Source: Girardinichthys multiradiatus
Lineage: Eukaryota > Chordata > Actinopteri > Cyprinodontiformes > Goodeidae
Assembly: GCF_021462225.1 (NCBI RefSeq)
Contig: NC_061817.1
Coordinates: 15,033,810-15,097,809 of the forward strand
DNA length: 64,000 bases
Direction: 5' to 3'
Shown here: positions 1 through 28,734 of the stretch, piece after piece
How the letters are laid out: each line of letters opens with the position of its first letter
Position numbering within the stretch: position 1 is the stretch's first letter
Notes under the pieces: model-generated
Database searches by the model: none
What the model was told of the DNA's origin: nothing
Seen by the model: only the letters and a program-made list of their open reading frames with translations
Position numbers and translations under genes: made by a program

Positions 1-13
1 TTCAAGTTTTTTC

Positions 14-19
14 TTTATT
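14..19 (-). terminator. probable aco2 polyadenylation signal
   Basis: TTTATT on the plus strand reads AATAAA on the aco2 strand. It lies about 440 bases after the TAG stop, a normal 3' UTR length. The cleavage site would fall at or just beyond the window edge. Confidence 0.45.
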
Positions 20-459
20 AATATTCAGTTTCTCATTTGACTACTTTAAATTTAAATCAAGCCTGTTTACTGTTAGACCCACTTGCAAAAATAATTAAAT
101 TATCTGCTTGTTTAAATTCTTGTAGTCGTGATTCCAGTACAACAGAAGTAAAATACATCTGATTTAGTGTAGAAGGTGAGAATCTGCATGTGAAAGTGAA
201 CTGAATGTTACAAGAAGAAAATATGCTTAAAAAAAAAAAAACAGGATTTAGTTTTTATTTTGTGCTGGTTTGACAAAATTTGTGCAACTCAACCTGTGAA
301 CTAAGAGGGCTGTGAAAATGCTAAAGTATCTGTGTGTGCGCTTTTTATCTGTACAGCGACATCTTGCATTTATGTTGTTTATGACTATAGATGAGCTGGA
401 TTCAGGTCTGGTTACCCTCCGCTGTTCACATTAGATCCATATTTCTCTCCTCTTCACAA

Positions 460-17154
<16,695 letters not shown>

Positions 17155-17260
17155 TTTATTGTTTCTTCGCCACTGAGTGTCGCATTTTTATTACGTCGGC
17201 AGCCAAAGTCAAGAGAGAAAATAGTTAAAAATTCCATTTCACGTTTTAATTTCAACTAAT
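17155..17260 (-). promoter_or_regulatory. aco2 5' flank / promoter region
   Basis: Sequence directly upstream of the aco2 ATG. No TATA box is visible. A CRE-like ATTACGTCG lies at about 17192, within 40 bases of the ATG. In mammals ACO2 shares a head-to-head promoter with PHF5A, but no PHF5A reading frame follows here on the plus strand. Transcription start inferred only. Confidence 0.35.
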
Positions 17261-17439
17261 TTGTGATGTTACATTTCTTCGTAGTCATGATTTGTTTGTT
17301 CATTTTCTTCCAACTGCATTTAACATTTATTTCTCCATTCAAAATCTTATGTGTAGGAAATACTTATAATACTTATTTATAAGTCACTTAAATGAAACAG
17401 GGATTTACAGTTGCAGTATATTTACTTTCAATGAGCATA

Positions 17440-18420
17440 ATGTTTGGGGGGTTTTATTGAAAACATTTATTTCATTTAAAACATAAATTGTGTGCACAAA
17501 TTATAGGTCCCCACTAATATTTGATTGAATGTATTATAGCAAGTTTAACCTCTACCACATGCTTTATGTAGCCATCAACAAACTTCCTACTTCTTTCTGG
17601 TTGGATATTTGACCCTTCTTATCAGAATCAGATGGGTTCATTTAAAGTGGTTGGTTTCCTGCCTCACCTTTTAGGCATAGTCTATAAATCTTCAGTAGGG
17701 CTGAGGTCGAAGCCATTCCTAAAGCTTACGATTAACCTACTTTATCCATTCTAAAACCAACTCTAATTCGCATGTGGGATTATTGTCCTGTTTGAACACC
17801 TAATTATGTCCAAATTTTAACCATCTAGTTGACTTTAGAAGTAGCCCGTCTTCATTATCCAACCTCTTTTGTGGAATGTACCATTTACAGGCAGTGAAAC
17901 AGGACCTTAGCATGATGCTACTACCATCATTCTTGACAGTTGGCATAGGTTTGAAACCTTCACAGAGACTCCTCCAAATATACTTTTTGCCATTGTTGCC
18001 AAATAGCTCAATTTTTGTCTCCTCCTACAATTTTTCTTCAGAAAACTCTTGAATTGTCTATGTGGGTAGCTGCAAATGTCATTAGAGCTTGAAGGTTCCT
18101 ATTTTGGAGTAGGGCTTTGTTTTTAGTCAGCAGCCTCTTTAGTCAGCTTTGTCTTTAGTCAGCAGTCTATGTTAATGTGAAACTCATTTCACTGTGGACA
18201 TTGACACAGGCGTTTCGGCAACTTCTAATTGATGGTAGGCTTAAACCCTTGATCTTTTCTGAGTTGCTCTTGGCAAAGAAAAACTGTCAGCTGCAAATAA
18301 GCCCAATCAGTAACTTGAAGTTAACCTGTCACCACTTATTAAATTATTTGGGTGAATTTATGTATATATTTTAGCATTTATGTATAAATCTGACTGCATT
18401 TGGATTTTTTTAAAAATATT
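17440..18420 (-). repeat. degenerate Tc1-like element
   Basis: Long diverged stretch on the minus strand with family landmarks such as AGCATGATGCTACTACCATC (17909), the complement of the transposase region before the second catalytic Asp, and CATTGTTGCCAAATAGCTCA (17991). No frame longer than 65 codons remains. It lies just upstream of aco2. Confidence 0.55.
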
Positions 18421-18676
18421 TCAATGTTTTGTACCCAATGTCTGTTTTTGAAAAATAATTTCGGTTGTATGTCATAAATTAGAAAAAAACTCCTTATTTT
18501 GTGTCCAAAATACAAAACATGATGCATTGTGAAGTTGCCCACAGTAATTAACAACTGCTTGCATCTGTGTGAGTCCCTTGGTATTTGTTTAAAAATGTCT
18601 ATTACTTGTTAAATAATTTAAAATAAATACAAATGGAATTTGTTTAGGGGATATCTGACTCTTTAATCAATATATA

Positions 18677-20307
18677 CAGTACAGACCAAAAGTTTGGACA
18701 CACCTTCTCATTCAAAGAGTTTTCTTTATTTTCATGACTATGAATATTGTAGCTTCACACTGAAGGCATCAAAACTATGAATTAACACATATGGAATTAT
18801 ATACTGAACAAAAAAGTGTGAAACAACTGAAAATATGTCTTATATTCCAGGTTCTTCAAAGTAGCCACCTTTTGCTTTGATTACTGCTCCGCACACTCTT
18901 GGCATTCTGTTGATGAGCTTCAAGAGGTAGTCACCTGAAATGGTTTTCCAACAGTCTTGAAGGATTTCCTAGAGATGCTTAGCACTTGTTGGCCCTTTTG
19001 CCTTCACTCTGCGGTCCAGCTCACCCCAAACCATCTCGACTGGGTTCAGGTCCGGTGACTGTGGAGGCCAGGTCATCTGGCGCAGCACTCCATCACTCTC
19101 CTTCTTGGTCAAATAGCCCTTACACAGCCTGGAGGTGTGTTTGGGGTCATTGTCCTATTGAAAAATAAATGATGGTCCAACTAAACGCAAACCGGATGGA
19201 ATAGCATGCCGCTGCAAGATGTTGTGGTAGCCATGCTGGTTCAGTATGCCTTCAATTTTGAATAAATCCCCAACAGTGTCACCAGCAAAGCACCCCCACA
19301 CCATCACACCTCCTCCTCCATGCTTCACGGTGGGAACCAGGCATGTAGAGTCCATCCGTTCACCTCTTCTGCACCGCACAAAGACACGGTGGTTGGAACC
19401 AAAGATCTCAAACTTGGACTCATCAGACCAAAGCACCAATTTCCACTGGTCTAATGTCCATTCCTTGTGTTCTTTAGCCCAAACAAGTCTCTTCTGCTTG
19501 TTTCCTGTCCTCAGCAGTGGTTTCCTAGCAGCTATTTTACCATGAAGGCCTGATTCACACAGTCTCCTCTTAACAGTTGTTCTAGAGATGTGTCTGCTGC
19601 TAGAACTCTGTGTGACATTGACCTGTTCTCTAATCTGAGCTGCTGTTAACCTGCGATTTCTGAGGCTGGTGACTCGGATGAACTTATCGTCCGCAGCAGA
19701 GGTGACTCTTGGTCTTCCTTTCCTGGGGCGGTCCTCATGTGAGCCAGTTTCTTTGTAGCGCTTGATGGTTTTTGCGACGGCACTTGGGGACACTTTCAAA
19801 GTTTTCCCAATTATTCGGACTGACTGACCTTCATTTCTTAAAGTAATGATGGCCACTCGTTTTTCTTTACTTAGCTGCTTTTTTCTTGCCATAATACAAA
19901 TTCTAACAGTCTATTCGGTAGGACTATCAGCTGTGTACTGTATCCACCTCCTGCACAACACAACTGATGGTCCCAACCCCATTTATTAGGCTCGAAATCC
20001 CACTTATTAAACCTGACAGGGCACACCTGTGAAATGAAAACCAATTCAGGTGACTACCTCTTGAAGCTCATCAACAGAATACCAAGAGTGTGCGGAGCAG
20101 TAATCAAAGCAAAAGGTGGCTACTTTGAAGAACCTAGAATATAAGACATATTTTCAGTTGTTTCACACTTTTTTGTTCAGTATATAATTCCACATGTGTT
20201 AATTCATGGTTTTGATGCCTTCAGTGTGAAGCTACAATATTCATAGTCATGAAAATAAAGAAAACTCTTTGAATGAGAAGGTGTGTCCAAACTTTTGGTC
20301 TGTACTG
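18677..20307 (-). mobile_element. Tc1/mariner transposon with D-x38-E transposase, full length
   Basis: A 1631-bp element with TA target duplications (18675-18676 and 20308-20309) and inverted repeats of more than 200 bp starting CAGTACAGACCAAAAGTTTG. The ends match with few differences. The single gene on the minus strand is broken by two stop codons only. It sits between aco2 and tob2. Confidence 0.95.
18840..19892 (-). pseudogene. Tc1-like transposase, two nonsense codons
   Basis: Reading 19892 to 18840 keeps one frame through 351 codons, the full family length. N-terminal helix-turn-helix (RIIGKTLKVSPSAVAKTIKR), linker with RPRKGRPR, then catalytic Asp in WSDESKFEIF, second Asp in the QxDNDPKH motif and Glu in SPDLNPVEMVW. 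Counting codons, 38 residues separate the second Asp and the Glu, not 34. A TAG stands one codon before the second catalytic Asp (about 19155, where relatives have Gln) and another about 50 codons later (about 18970, where relatives have Trp). Inactive as it stands; otherwise very well preserved. Confidence 0.9.
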
Positions 20308-20574
20308 TATATATATATATATTTTGATTGGTTATGTGTTTTATTATACTGGTGAATAAAAAATTTACAAGGCTGTGTTTCCTAATCCCCTCTGACACAT
20401 GCAACTCTGTTCATGTAACGCTGTGGCTAAATTGAGTAAAGTCCTGCTTGTTTCCCTGTGCACTCTTTTTCTTGCAGCATAGCAGGGTAAAAACATAGTT
20501 AGGAATAATAGTTAGTTGTATTGAATAATAATTACAAAACAGGATCAGTGCTGGAAACAGTGAATCTGTTTCAA

Positions 20575-21385
20575 GATGCAGTGCTTGGAATAGTTTTCAA
20601 AAATGTAAATTCCTCACGTTTATTAAGTTACAACAACAAAATTCTATGTATTTTATCAGGATTTAATCATTGAAAATAATGGTGAGAGACCATAATCAAA
20701 GCACATGTATTATCTGTGCACTCCATCAGTCTGACTTTCATGGAAGACTTTCAAAAAGAAAATAAAGTCACAAAAAGGCCTGTTTTGCAGTTTGGGGATA
20801 TGAGACATCCCACATGTAAAACACTATATGAGGCAGAAAACTGACACTGCACATCATCATGAGCACAGTATCCCCACCAGGACAGATGGGGGGGGGACCT
20901 AATTCCAACTGAGAATCAGTTTCAAGGCTTAAAAGTTCATGTTTACAGATGCTCTCCACCCCATGTGGCTGATCTTGAGCTATTTTGCAGTGAATAATGG
21001 GGAGACAATCCAGGCTGCAAATGTGCAAAGGATAATAGAGGAAAACCCCAAACGACTTACATATTGGCTTTATAAAGAAATAATTCAAGGGGCTAAATAC
21101 AAACTCACACCAGATTTTTATTTGTAAAATAATAATACAAATCATTGGAAAATCATCTTAAATTGTTTCTGCTCAGGAAGAAACGAATAGTTTCCTCTTT
21201 CACCTTGTTTTCTGTAAGACAAATAAATATGATTAGAAAGACAATATTGGCTTCTTTCATCATTCACTTTGGCATATTAATAATCAAAATCTAAAAATGA
21301 AATTAACAGTTTCACAATCATTCACTACTTAAGACAAAATGTAGAAAGGTTCAAGGAGTATGAATACTTTTGCATGGAAATCCGG
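20575..21385 (+). repeat. degenerate Tc1-like element
   Basis: The right end CAAGGAGTATGAATACTTTT (21352) matches the same terminus type as at 12048. The left end near 20580 has AAATTCCTCACGTTTATTAAG and TGTATTTTATCAGGATTTAA. The interior, including a G9 run near 20889, has only short frames. Old, non-coding. Confidence 0.5.
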
Positions 21386-21980
21386 CTGTCAGATTCCTTT
21401 GAATAATACAAAATGTTTTATAAGCATGCCATATTTTGAAAAAGTTTGCATTTTTTTCTTTTTTTATGTACACCAGTTTATTGTCATTCATGTTTGAAAT
21501 GCTATTGAGTTTTAATACTGTTTTGTTAAGCACATGGCTGGGGCATTTGGGTTGTATTATTTAAAGAAGGGTTTATATAAAGTCAAACTGATTTTGGACT
21601 ACAAGAAATTATATAAATGCTCAGGAGTGGTTACTGAAATCTTTAGGAACATCATATCCCATAAGTCATTGCCAAATCAATTAATTTGCTTGAGCTGCTG
21701 CTGACCAATAAACTGCTGGTCCTCCTCTATGTCAGCCAATAAAAACTCTGTTGCTATCACTATTGGTATTTTTAGTAAACCCTTCAGAAAAGAAAAATGT
21801 CTCTCCGCCATATAAGCTAGTGCCTGCAGAGATTATATTATGTATTTAATGGCAAAAGTTAGCATTATCATTAACTGATTAACTTGAATACAAGTCCTTG
21901 AAAGAAAAAAAGAAGCATGTATCATTTATGATGAGAAAAAGTAGTCCCTGTCGTCACAGGGGTGTGGGCGACTTACAGTG

Positions 21981-22063
21981 TATAAATACGCCGGGTTGTC
22001 AAACAGTAAAGTTTCAGCGGATACATCCTGTGCAAAGTGTCACCGAGAGGCAAAGTACGTCAG
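21981..22063 (+). promoter_or_regulatory. tob2 TATA box and predicted non-coding first exon
   Basis: TATAAATA at 21981-21988 is followed about 30 bases later by the probable start (about 22012) and a donor CAG/GTAATT at 22063/22064. The matching acceptor TTTTCACAG ends at 25156, 188 bases before the tob2 ATG. Tob genes are known to have a single coding exon preceded by a 5' UTR intron, which fits. Inferred without transcript data. Confidence 0.5.
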
Positions 22064-24139
22064 GTAATTAGACCTGCGGTGGGAAAGCAGAGGAACACAG
22101 CATCATATGGGGAAAAGCTTGCAAACCCGTGAACTGACACCTCCGCCTTCAAATTTATTATAAAGGAATTAATATTGAGATAGGAGTACAAGTCAAGCTC
22201 GGACATCATCATTATCATTGGTAGGTGAGTACACGTCACCTGGTGCTTGAAGTGGAGACATTTCTCCTTAACGTCGTTATATGGAGCATCATGTTGGGAT
22301 GTGCTGGTGTTTTTCCATAGCTCTGTCTGTAAAGAAAGGCTGTGCTCGGCTCGGACACAGAATTGAGCGTTTTTTGTTGTTTTTTTCCCCCTATTGTGTT
22401 CATATTTCTAGTCTCATATCCGCCAAACGCAGCCATTCATCAGTATATTTCACTGATGTTTCCTCGAGGATGTTTATGCTGAGACACGCTCTCTCATTGG
22501 TCAGTTGGATTCTTAATAGGCTGCTCAGCACTACATTAGCTTTAGAATTTAATTCCCAGTGGCATTTGTGAAAAAAGAGGAATCCTTCACTTGCACTGTC
22601 ATCTAAGTAAGTGTACTCTCTGTTCCAGTGACTTTAGACTGGCATTAATCTCCCTTGATCTCAGTCTATGCAAACCTTTAAGATGTACTTCTCATCCATT
22701 CGTCTGTTTGCAAATTTGTCTATGCTTGGGCTTTATCATTTTATATGCAAATCAGGTACAAATTGGTGCAGAACTGATACACAACAAGATTTTCTACTGG
22801 GAGAAAACAGGACAAATTGCAATATTTTGAAGGGAAGTTTCTATTATGCAACTGCTGCCTTCCAGTATAGTACTTTTAAAAGGTTATTTTTGCTCTTAAT
22901 ATAATGTGCTGCAGACTGTGGGTTTTAACCTGACTTCTACTAGCAACCACTACCCATAATGAGTCCATGTAAACAAACAGAACACCTCTGATCCTGCTGA
23001 GGCTCTGACTTCCAACAACAGACCTTGCAATAATAAAACCAGCTTATTCTTATCTGTAAAAGAACAGCAGGGGTTGTAAGCTATTTTGGGTCAGATCTGC
23101 TCATATATTTCACATGAGGTGCCAAATGCATTGGAAAGGCAAGTCCTTTAAATTACACTAACTTATTTTAGTGAAGCATGTTGAAATGGGTTTGTCCCAC
23201 AGATGCAGAAAGATGAGGACCCTATTTATAGCTCTTTCATACAACCCTGATCCCCATGTTTAACCTTCAAAGTCAGGTGAAAGGAGAGTTTACATTTCCT
23301 TCCCTGCTGCAGCCTTGTGGCCAGCCTGTTCAGCTTTATCTCTAAAAACATTTGAATTGTCTTTAATCTGATCCGCCTTTCTAATCTTAACGGCTAAATC
23401 CCCATCTGTCAGGGAGGTAAACGTGAGGAACTGCTGCATGTGTGCCTTTTTCCAGGTTTGGGAGGGAGGAGGAAGGGTGAAGGTGCATGCTGGGAAGTTG
23501 TGTTGAATCCACTAAATCTACTGCCATTTTCTGATTTCTAACCAATAGGTCCTGGTTTGGCTCTGCTTGGGGGCTTTTGCATGCAGGCCTTAACTTCAGT
23601 GTGCGTTCCGATGCTATTGGAGGCACTCTGGTGAAGCGTTAAGATGGAAGCACTTTATAGGATCCCATTCAAATTCGCAGGATTTATGAAGCTTGACAAA
23701 GCAGCATCTGTTACATCCCTCATCGTGTCTTATATTTGATGGACTAGAAATGTAAAATGGCCCATTTATAGTTGCTGATTCATGAAGACTGATGTTTGTC
23801 TCACAACCCTCAGGCACCAAATGAATTATTTATTGGCAAAACTGGAATCTGTATCAACATTGACATATTTAAGTTCCTCTCACCTTAGCATTTATTGTGA
23901 TGTCTTTTTAAACGTACGGTGCCAGTAGGAGGATCACACATTAATATGGCCGTTCATATCTGGAATGTACCATTCTTTTTTTATAGCGAAGGATTTCTAA
24001 AGCACGAGTTGATACGGCTTCAAATATTTACAAACACCTCACCCAGACTAATATTTTTTGTAATGTCTGCATGTTTTTTTTTCTCTGCAAGTTGCAGATT
24101 AACAAAATTCTTTGTGTTCCCATGAGCAAAGTCCTGGCT

Positions 24140-25040
24140 TGATTTTCACGTGATATTTAACCCTATATCTAATCACATTTTGTAGAGGTAATTTAAACTG
24201 GTCGGTTTCCTGCCATTGTCTAAAAATTTCCAGAAGCTTAACGTCGGCCGGGTTTACCCATCAAAACAAGTTTTGCTGTGTTTGGAATCATTGTCTTGTT
24301 GGAACACACACCTGTGTCCAAGCTTCAACAATCTGACCCAAAAGGAAAGTGAGTTAAAACTATCAGGAATAATCACAAGTCTTTCATACGCTGGAAGATG
24401 CTGGAACACCAGTGTCACTGTCAACGTGGACAATGCTGACTAAAAAGAAAGTGTTCAAAATCAAGACTCAAGCTTGACTGACATTTGCAGCTGCAACTTA
24501 TTTTAAACCGAAGTCCTTCTATGAGAAAGGTCTTATGGTCAAAGGAGGCAATGATTAAGCTTTTTTTTTTCTACAATAGCAAGAACGTTTGGTAGAGTTA
24601 AGGTTAGGTTTTCAAAGCCTTTTCAAACTCTTCTGTCTTTGGATTTGTTTACTTTGTTTTTCATCTACTTCTTCTACTGCTCAGATGGGGTTGTTCTTGC
24701 ATTACATCCTTTCTTCCTGCTTTTGGTATGCTGGCCTGGCATACATTCCCACTGCAAACAAACAGCCCCAGGGTTCAGATAAACCGTGCCACGACCGGCA
24801 GTTGTAACTGGGCCAGGGTACGCTTCTCTGGCTCGCATCAGGTTAGGTTTACACTGGCGTGATCCGCTCCAGAAACTGGACTCTGGCATGGTGCAAAGCG
24901 TTCCAAAGGTTTGGTGTGACAGCACTGTAAGTTCCAACCAGAATAAGAACAAGTTTAAAGGGTCAATTAAAAGCCAGAAATAATGTTTCATCCATGTTCA
25001 TAATGACTGTATGTAAACTTCTCAACAGCAATGTATATCC
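24140..25040. repeat. degenerate Tc1-like remnant in the tob2 5' intron
   Basis: Ends near GACTGTATGTAAACTTCTCA (25005), the inverse of the salmonid-type Tc1 terminus also seen at 5195. The interior (24200-24560) has TTTGGAATCATTGTCTTGTT and GGTCTTATGGTCAAAGGAGG, which resemble diverged Tc1 transposase DNA. No usable frame. Confidence 0.45.
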
Positions 25041-25344
25041 CAATTAGAATAAAAACTACTCAAACTTGTCTTCATGTGTGTAGCATATAGGGGTATGATT
25101 GATTTTTTTTTTTCTCTGCAGAACATTAGAGTAACAGTTTTCTTCTGTTTTCACAGCTGGAATGTCTAGAGGACCTTATAACTGGCCGCAAACCACTGTC
25201 CCTGAGATGCCCTGGCTAATATGACGCTAAAAGATTCAACGACTTTTCAATAAGCCGGAGTTACAAACGTACATCTGTGCAGCCTCCCTTTCACCAATAT
25301 CCTCTAACACTTTGTTCACACGACGGCTCTTACCTGATGCAGCT

Positions 25345-26544
25345 ATGCATCTAGAGGTTAAGGTCGCCCTCAACTTTATCGTGTCCTACCTGTACAACAA
25401 GCTGCCTCGCCGTCGAGCTGATCTGTTTGGTGAGGAGCTGGAGAGGATACTGGTATCCCGTTTTGAGGGACACTGGTATCCTGAGGCCCCCCTCAGGGGA
25501 TCTGCTTTCCGCTGCATCCACCTGGGGGTGCCGAGGGACCCTGTGGTGGAGCTGGCCGCCAAAAGAAGCGGGCTGGACACGGAGGAGGTGTGTGCCAATG
25601 TCCCTGCAGAGCTCAGCGTTTGGATTGACCCTTATGAGGTTTCCTACCAAATTGGAGAGAAGGGGGCAGTGAAGGTGCTTTACCTGGAGGACCCTCCAGG
25701 CCTCGGCTGTGACACCGAGAGGGCTGAGGCAGTGAACAGAGAAGGTAAAGGAGATTCGGAGGCTGAAGAGGTTAAGACCTTGGGATTTAATCCAGATGCT
25801 CAGGTCTTTGTACCAATTGGAAGTCAAGCATCTCCAGCACTCATGCCATCCCTCTCAAGCTCTCCCACACCTTTGTCATCTCAGCCTGGGCTCTTCAGCT
25901 ACCCTAGCTCCAGCACACCTACTGACCCGGGGGTCCATTCATCCAACACCTCCACCCCTTCTCCTCCCAGTGGCGGGTTACCTTACCTCCCCACTCAGCA
26001 GCCCCCTCCAGCTCTCCCTCTTGCCCGTCCACAACCCATCACCTTCACCACCGCAAGCTTCGCTGCCACCAAATTTGGCTCCATCAAAATGAAGAAATGT
26101 AGTGGTGCAGGGTCACCTGCCAGCTCCAGTGTCATTGTGCCACCTTCGCAGAGGATGCTCTCCTGCTCTCCTACCACTGTCTCAGCACCAGAGCTGCTAA
26201 AGCATAAGCCCCTGTCGCTCTCTTTGCACTCCCTAGGAGGTCCCATCCCAAGCCAGCTCTCCCCTAGCGCCAAAGAGTTCGTCTACCCAGTATCCCCAGG
26301 CTCCTTTTTCTTTGACGCGGACACCCAGCCCATGCAGCCTCAAGCCAGCCCTTTCCAACCCGCACACAACATCAGCTCCAATCCAACCTTCGATCCGTTC
26401 ACCAACCCTTCTCCTCAAAGTGTGGGCGTCCTGAGCAGCAGCGGAGGAATGGCTTACGTAGAGAAACCTCCGTTTGACGGTTTAGGAAGCTACGGCCTGC
26501 AATATCCAAGCCAGTCTTTTCAACCTGTTGTGCTGGCCAACTAA
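25345..26544 (+). CDS. tob2: Tob/BTG family anti-proliferative protein (Tob2-like), 399 aa
   Basis: Tob proteins link the CCR4-NOT deadenylase to poly(A)-binding protein and restrain cell growth. The BTG domain spans about residues 1-115: [20 protein letters not shown], box A with [16 protein letters not shown], then [15 protein letters not shown], and box [19 protein letters not shown]. Two PABP-binding PAM2-like motifs follow: [12 protein letters not shown] (about 147-158) and [11 protein letters not shown] (about 305-315). The middle is Ser/Pro/Thr-rich. The C-terminus FQPVVLAN matches the conserved Tob end. The start is the ATG at 25345 (MHLEVKV); the 11 in-frame codons before it have no ATG. 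One exon, as in other Tob genes. At 399 residues it is about 55 longer than human TOB1 or TOB2, the excess being in the linker between the PAM2 motifs. tob2 rather than tob1 is chosen from its neighbours aco2 and tef. Confidence 0.93.
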   Translation: MHLEVKVALNFIVSYLYNKLPRRRADLFGEELERILVSRFEGHWYPEAPLRGSAFRCIHLGVPRDPVVELAAKRSGLDTEEVCANVPAELSVWIDPYEVSYQIGEKGAVKVLYLEDPPGLGCDTERAEAVNREGKGDSEAEEVKTLGFNPDAQVFVPIGSQASPALMPSLSSSPTPLSSQPGLFSYPSSSTPTDPGVHSSNTSTPSPPSGGLPYLPTQQPPPALPLARPQPITFTTASFAATKFGSIKMKKCSGAGSPASSSVIVPPSQRMLSCSPTTVSAPELLKHKPLSLSLHSLGGPIPSQLSPSAKEFVYPVSPGSFFFDADTQPMQPQASPFQPAHNISSNPTFDPFTNPSPQSVGVLSSSGGMAYVEKPPFDGLGSYGLQYPSQSFQPVVLAN

Positions 26545-28410
26545 GACTTTGTTTGAAAAAGGAACCTTTGGAGCCAAGATTGGGTGACTCTCCACATGTT
26601 TCCAGTTTTTCTAACAAAATATTATAATGCTAACACATGTCAAGAGTGTTTTGCTACAGAGATTAAAAAAAAAAAACCTGTCCACTGAACATTTTGTTTT
26701 ATATCCCTAAACCCTCATGTTTTATCTTTTCTGGATTCATTTCTGTTATTCCCATTGCCATCTCCATTGATAGTTAGGGGGTAAGTTTCTTTCTTTGTTC
26801 AGCTCTCGCAGTTCTTCTGTGATGTGAAACATTAATGTTCTACTCCTCCGACGGACCCGTCTCTAGAACTTCTCCATTTTGCACCGCACTGTCGTGCTGT
26901 GAAAAAAGGACTTTGCCAAGTCCTGCAGGGAACGACTGCTGTAGAAAACTCAGCACTTTGCTCCGCAATCTGCTCTGCCCTACTTTCCACAAATACACAG
27001 GACAAGGAGGGGGGAGTAGCTCTGCTGTCTGTGTGTAGACATGCTTCGTTTTGTTACGGTTCAATCGAGGGAGTGGTTGTTTGTCTCTGTTATCGTCGGA
27101 TACATGTATATTGATAGCTCACTATCAGCAGCTGGAATGTGTGTGAGCAAGAATGAATGATGGGCGAGCAGAGGGAAAGAGCGGCATTGGAGAAAGTATT
27201 GTATTTGTCGAGGGAAATTGCTGGAGGAAACCTTTTTGAATGTGAAAGACGAATGAATAAGAATTCCAACAATGTTGATACCTCTAATAAAAAACACAGG
27301 GAAATGTGCAGACACAAATGCACCATATGCATCGATGTACACGATATTCCAGTCAGCAGCGTCTGAAGGTGAATGGGCAGGGGGTTGGGGGGCAGGGGGG
27401 AGGCTGGGTGCAGCAGCTAAGCAGTAGGGATTGTGATAAATGGCTTAGCATGACTTTGACTATGAAGGAGAGGTTTTCCTCTGCATGGAGAAAGAGGGAG
27501 GGAGATGGGAGAGAAACTTCTAGATGAATGTGTTGCTTCTGCGTAGTAGCCAGGGCGTACTGGCTCAAAAAGCGCTACGTTGAAACCCAGAGCACGTTTC
27601 TGGTGAACTAAAACAATACACTATTCTCTTCTCTCCTCTTGAAATTCTCCTGCTGTCTCTGTTTCTCAAGCTGTTGCAAGGACAGGAAACACCACTGTAC
27701 AGTCCGGTTTGCTCCGTCTCTTCTCAGCTGCAGTGAATTAGGGGGAGCCGGTTGCCGATGTGATCTGTGTGCACTGCTTTGTCGGAGAGGGGTGCCAGAC
27801 ATGTGACTCTCCTGGCATTCTATGTGCAAGGTTGTATGTTGTCATTAGTTACCACAGGGAAAGGTTAACCTCCACATGTCCAGTTGTTCAGCACTTTATC
27901 ACTGGGTCTCCTAATGTCACCACAGCCATCAGCACTAAACCCATCTGTTACCGTTTGCTTGGTGGTTGCACATTTTTATTCAGATAACATGAAATGCATT
28001 GGAAGATTATTAGATTATTAGATTAGCCAATTTGCATTGCGTTGTGTTAGAAAAGTAAGGTGATCCCATCAGACCTTTTCCTTAATGTTTGAATATTTTC
28101 CAGAGGTGTTGCCATCTTTTTATTGTAATTTTGACTTAAGTTGGCATAAGGACCCAAAAATCGAAAGTTGGGTTTTTTTTTTTTCTTTTTTGCGAAGATT
28201 TAGGACTCTAATTATCTTCAAATGGTATCTGTTTATATATTATTTTCCTATTTTTCAAATGACCCTGTTGCATTTGTATTGGTTAGGGATTGTGACTGCA
28301 AGATTGAGTATATAAAGTTCTCATATTCAGATTCTTTAGTTTTGTACATCCTAAAAGTTTTCCTTTTTTTATTTTAAAAAACTTATGAATATATATGCAA
28401 ACTGAGACAA
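26545..28410 (+). other. tob2 3' UTR (predicted)
   Basis: No open frame of note and no mobile element is recognised. Runs of T and ATTTA-like AU-rich stretches occur at 28160-28390. Extent rests on the poly(A) signals at 28411-28431. Confidence 0.45.
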
Positions 28411-28431
28411 AATAAAGATGTACAGAATAAA
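28411..28431 (+). terminator. probable tob2 polyadenylation signals
   Basis: Two AATAAA hexamers (28411-28416 and 28426-28431), followed by GT-rich TGTGTATTGTACCTTGTAC. This gives a 3' UTR of about 1.9 kb, fitting the long AU-rich 3' UTRs of Tob genes. A further AATAAA at 30052 is a possible distal site. Confidence 0.5.
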
Positions 28432-28734
28432 GTATTGAATGTGTATTGTACCTTGTACAGTATTTGTCTCGTATAAGGCGGGTATGTTTTCTCTTCTTGA
28501 GATTTGGTTTTAGGAAGTGAAAAATTACAGTGCAGAAAAAAGATTGCAGATATCACTTTCATATAATGCTACAATTTTAGCGCGTAAACCAAAAATCTTC
28601 ACAGTTGAGCTTTCTTTTTGATTGCATTGTCCCTTCCCCACCCTCCTCTATCATGCATCCTCTGCCCATCATGTGACCACACCTTCTTTTACTGCCCTAA
28701 CCTCGGGATGTGTTGTCCTTCCTTTCTGTATGCA

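Noticed and set aside
17155..22000. Search for phf5a beside aco2
   Set aside because: No plus-strand frame with the Cys-rich PHF5A pattern is present; only Tc1 remnants and AT-rich DNA.
25312..25344. Upstream extension of tob2 by 11 codons
   Set aside because: The extension starts at TTG, not ATG, and [11 protein letters not shown] aligns with the conserved Tob N-terminus.
25351..25827. 158-codon minus-strand frame opposite tob2
   Set aside because: Shadow of the strongly coding BTG-domain strand; no domain of its own.
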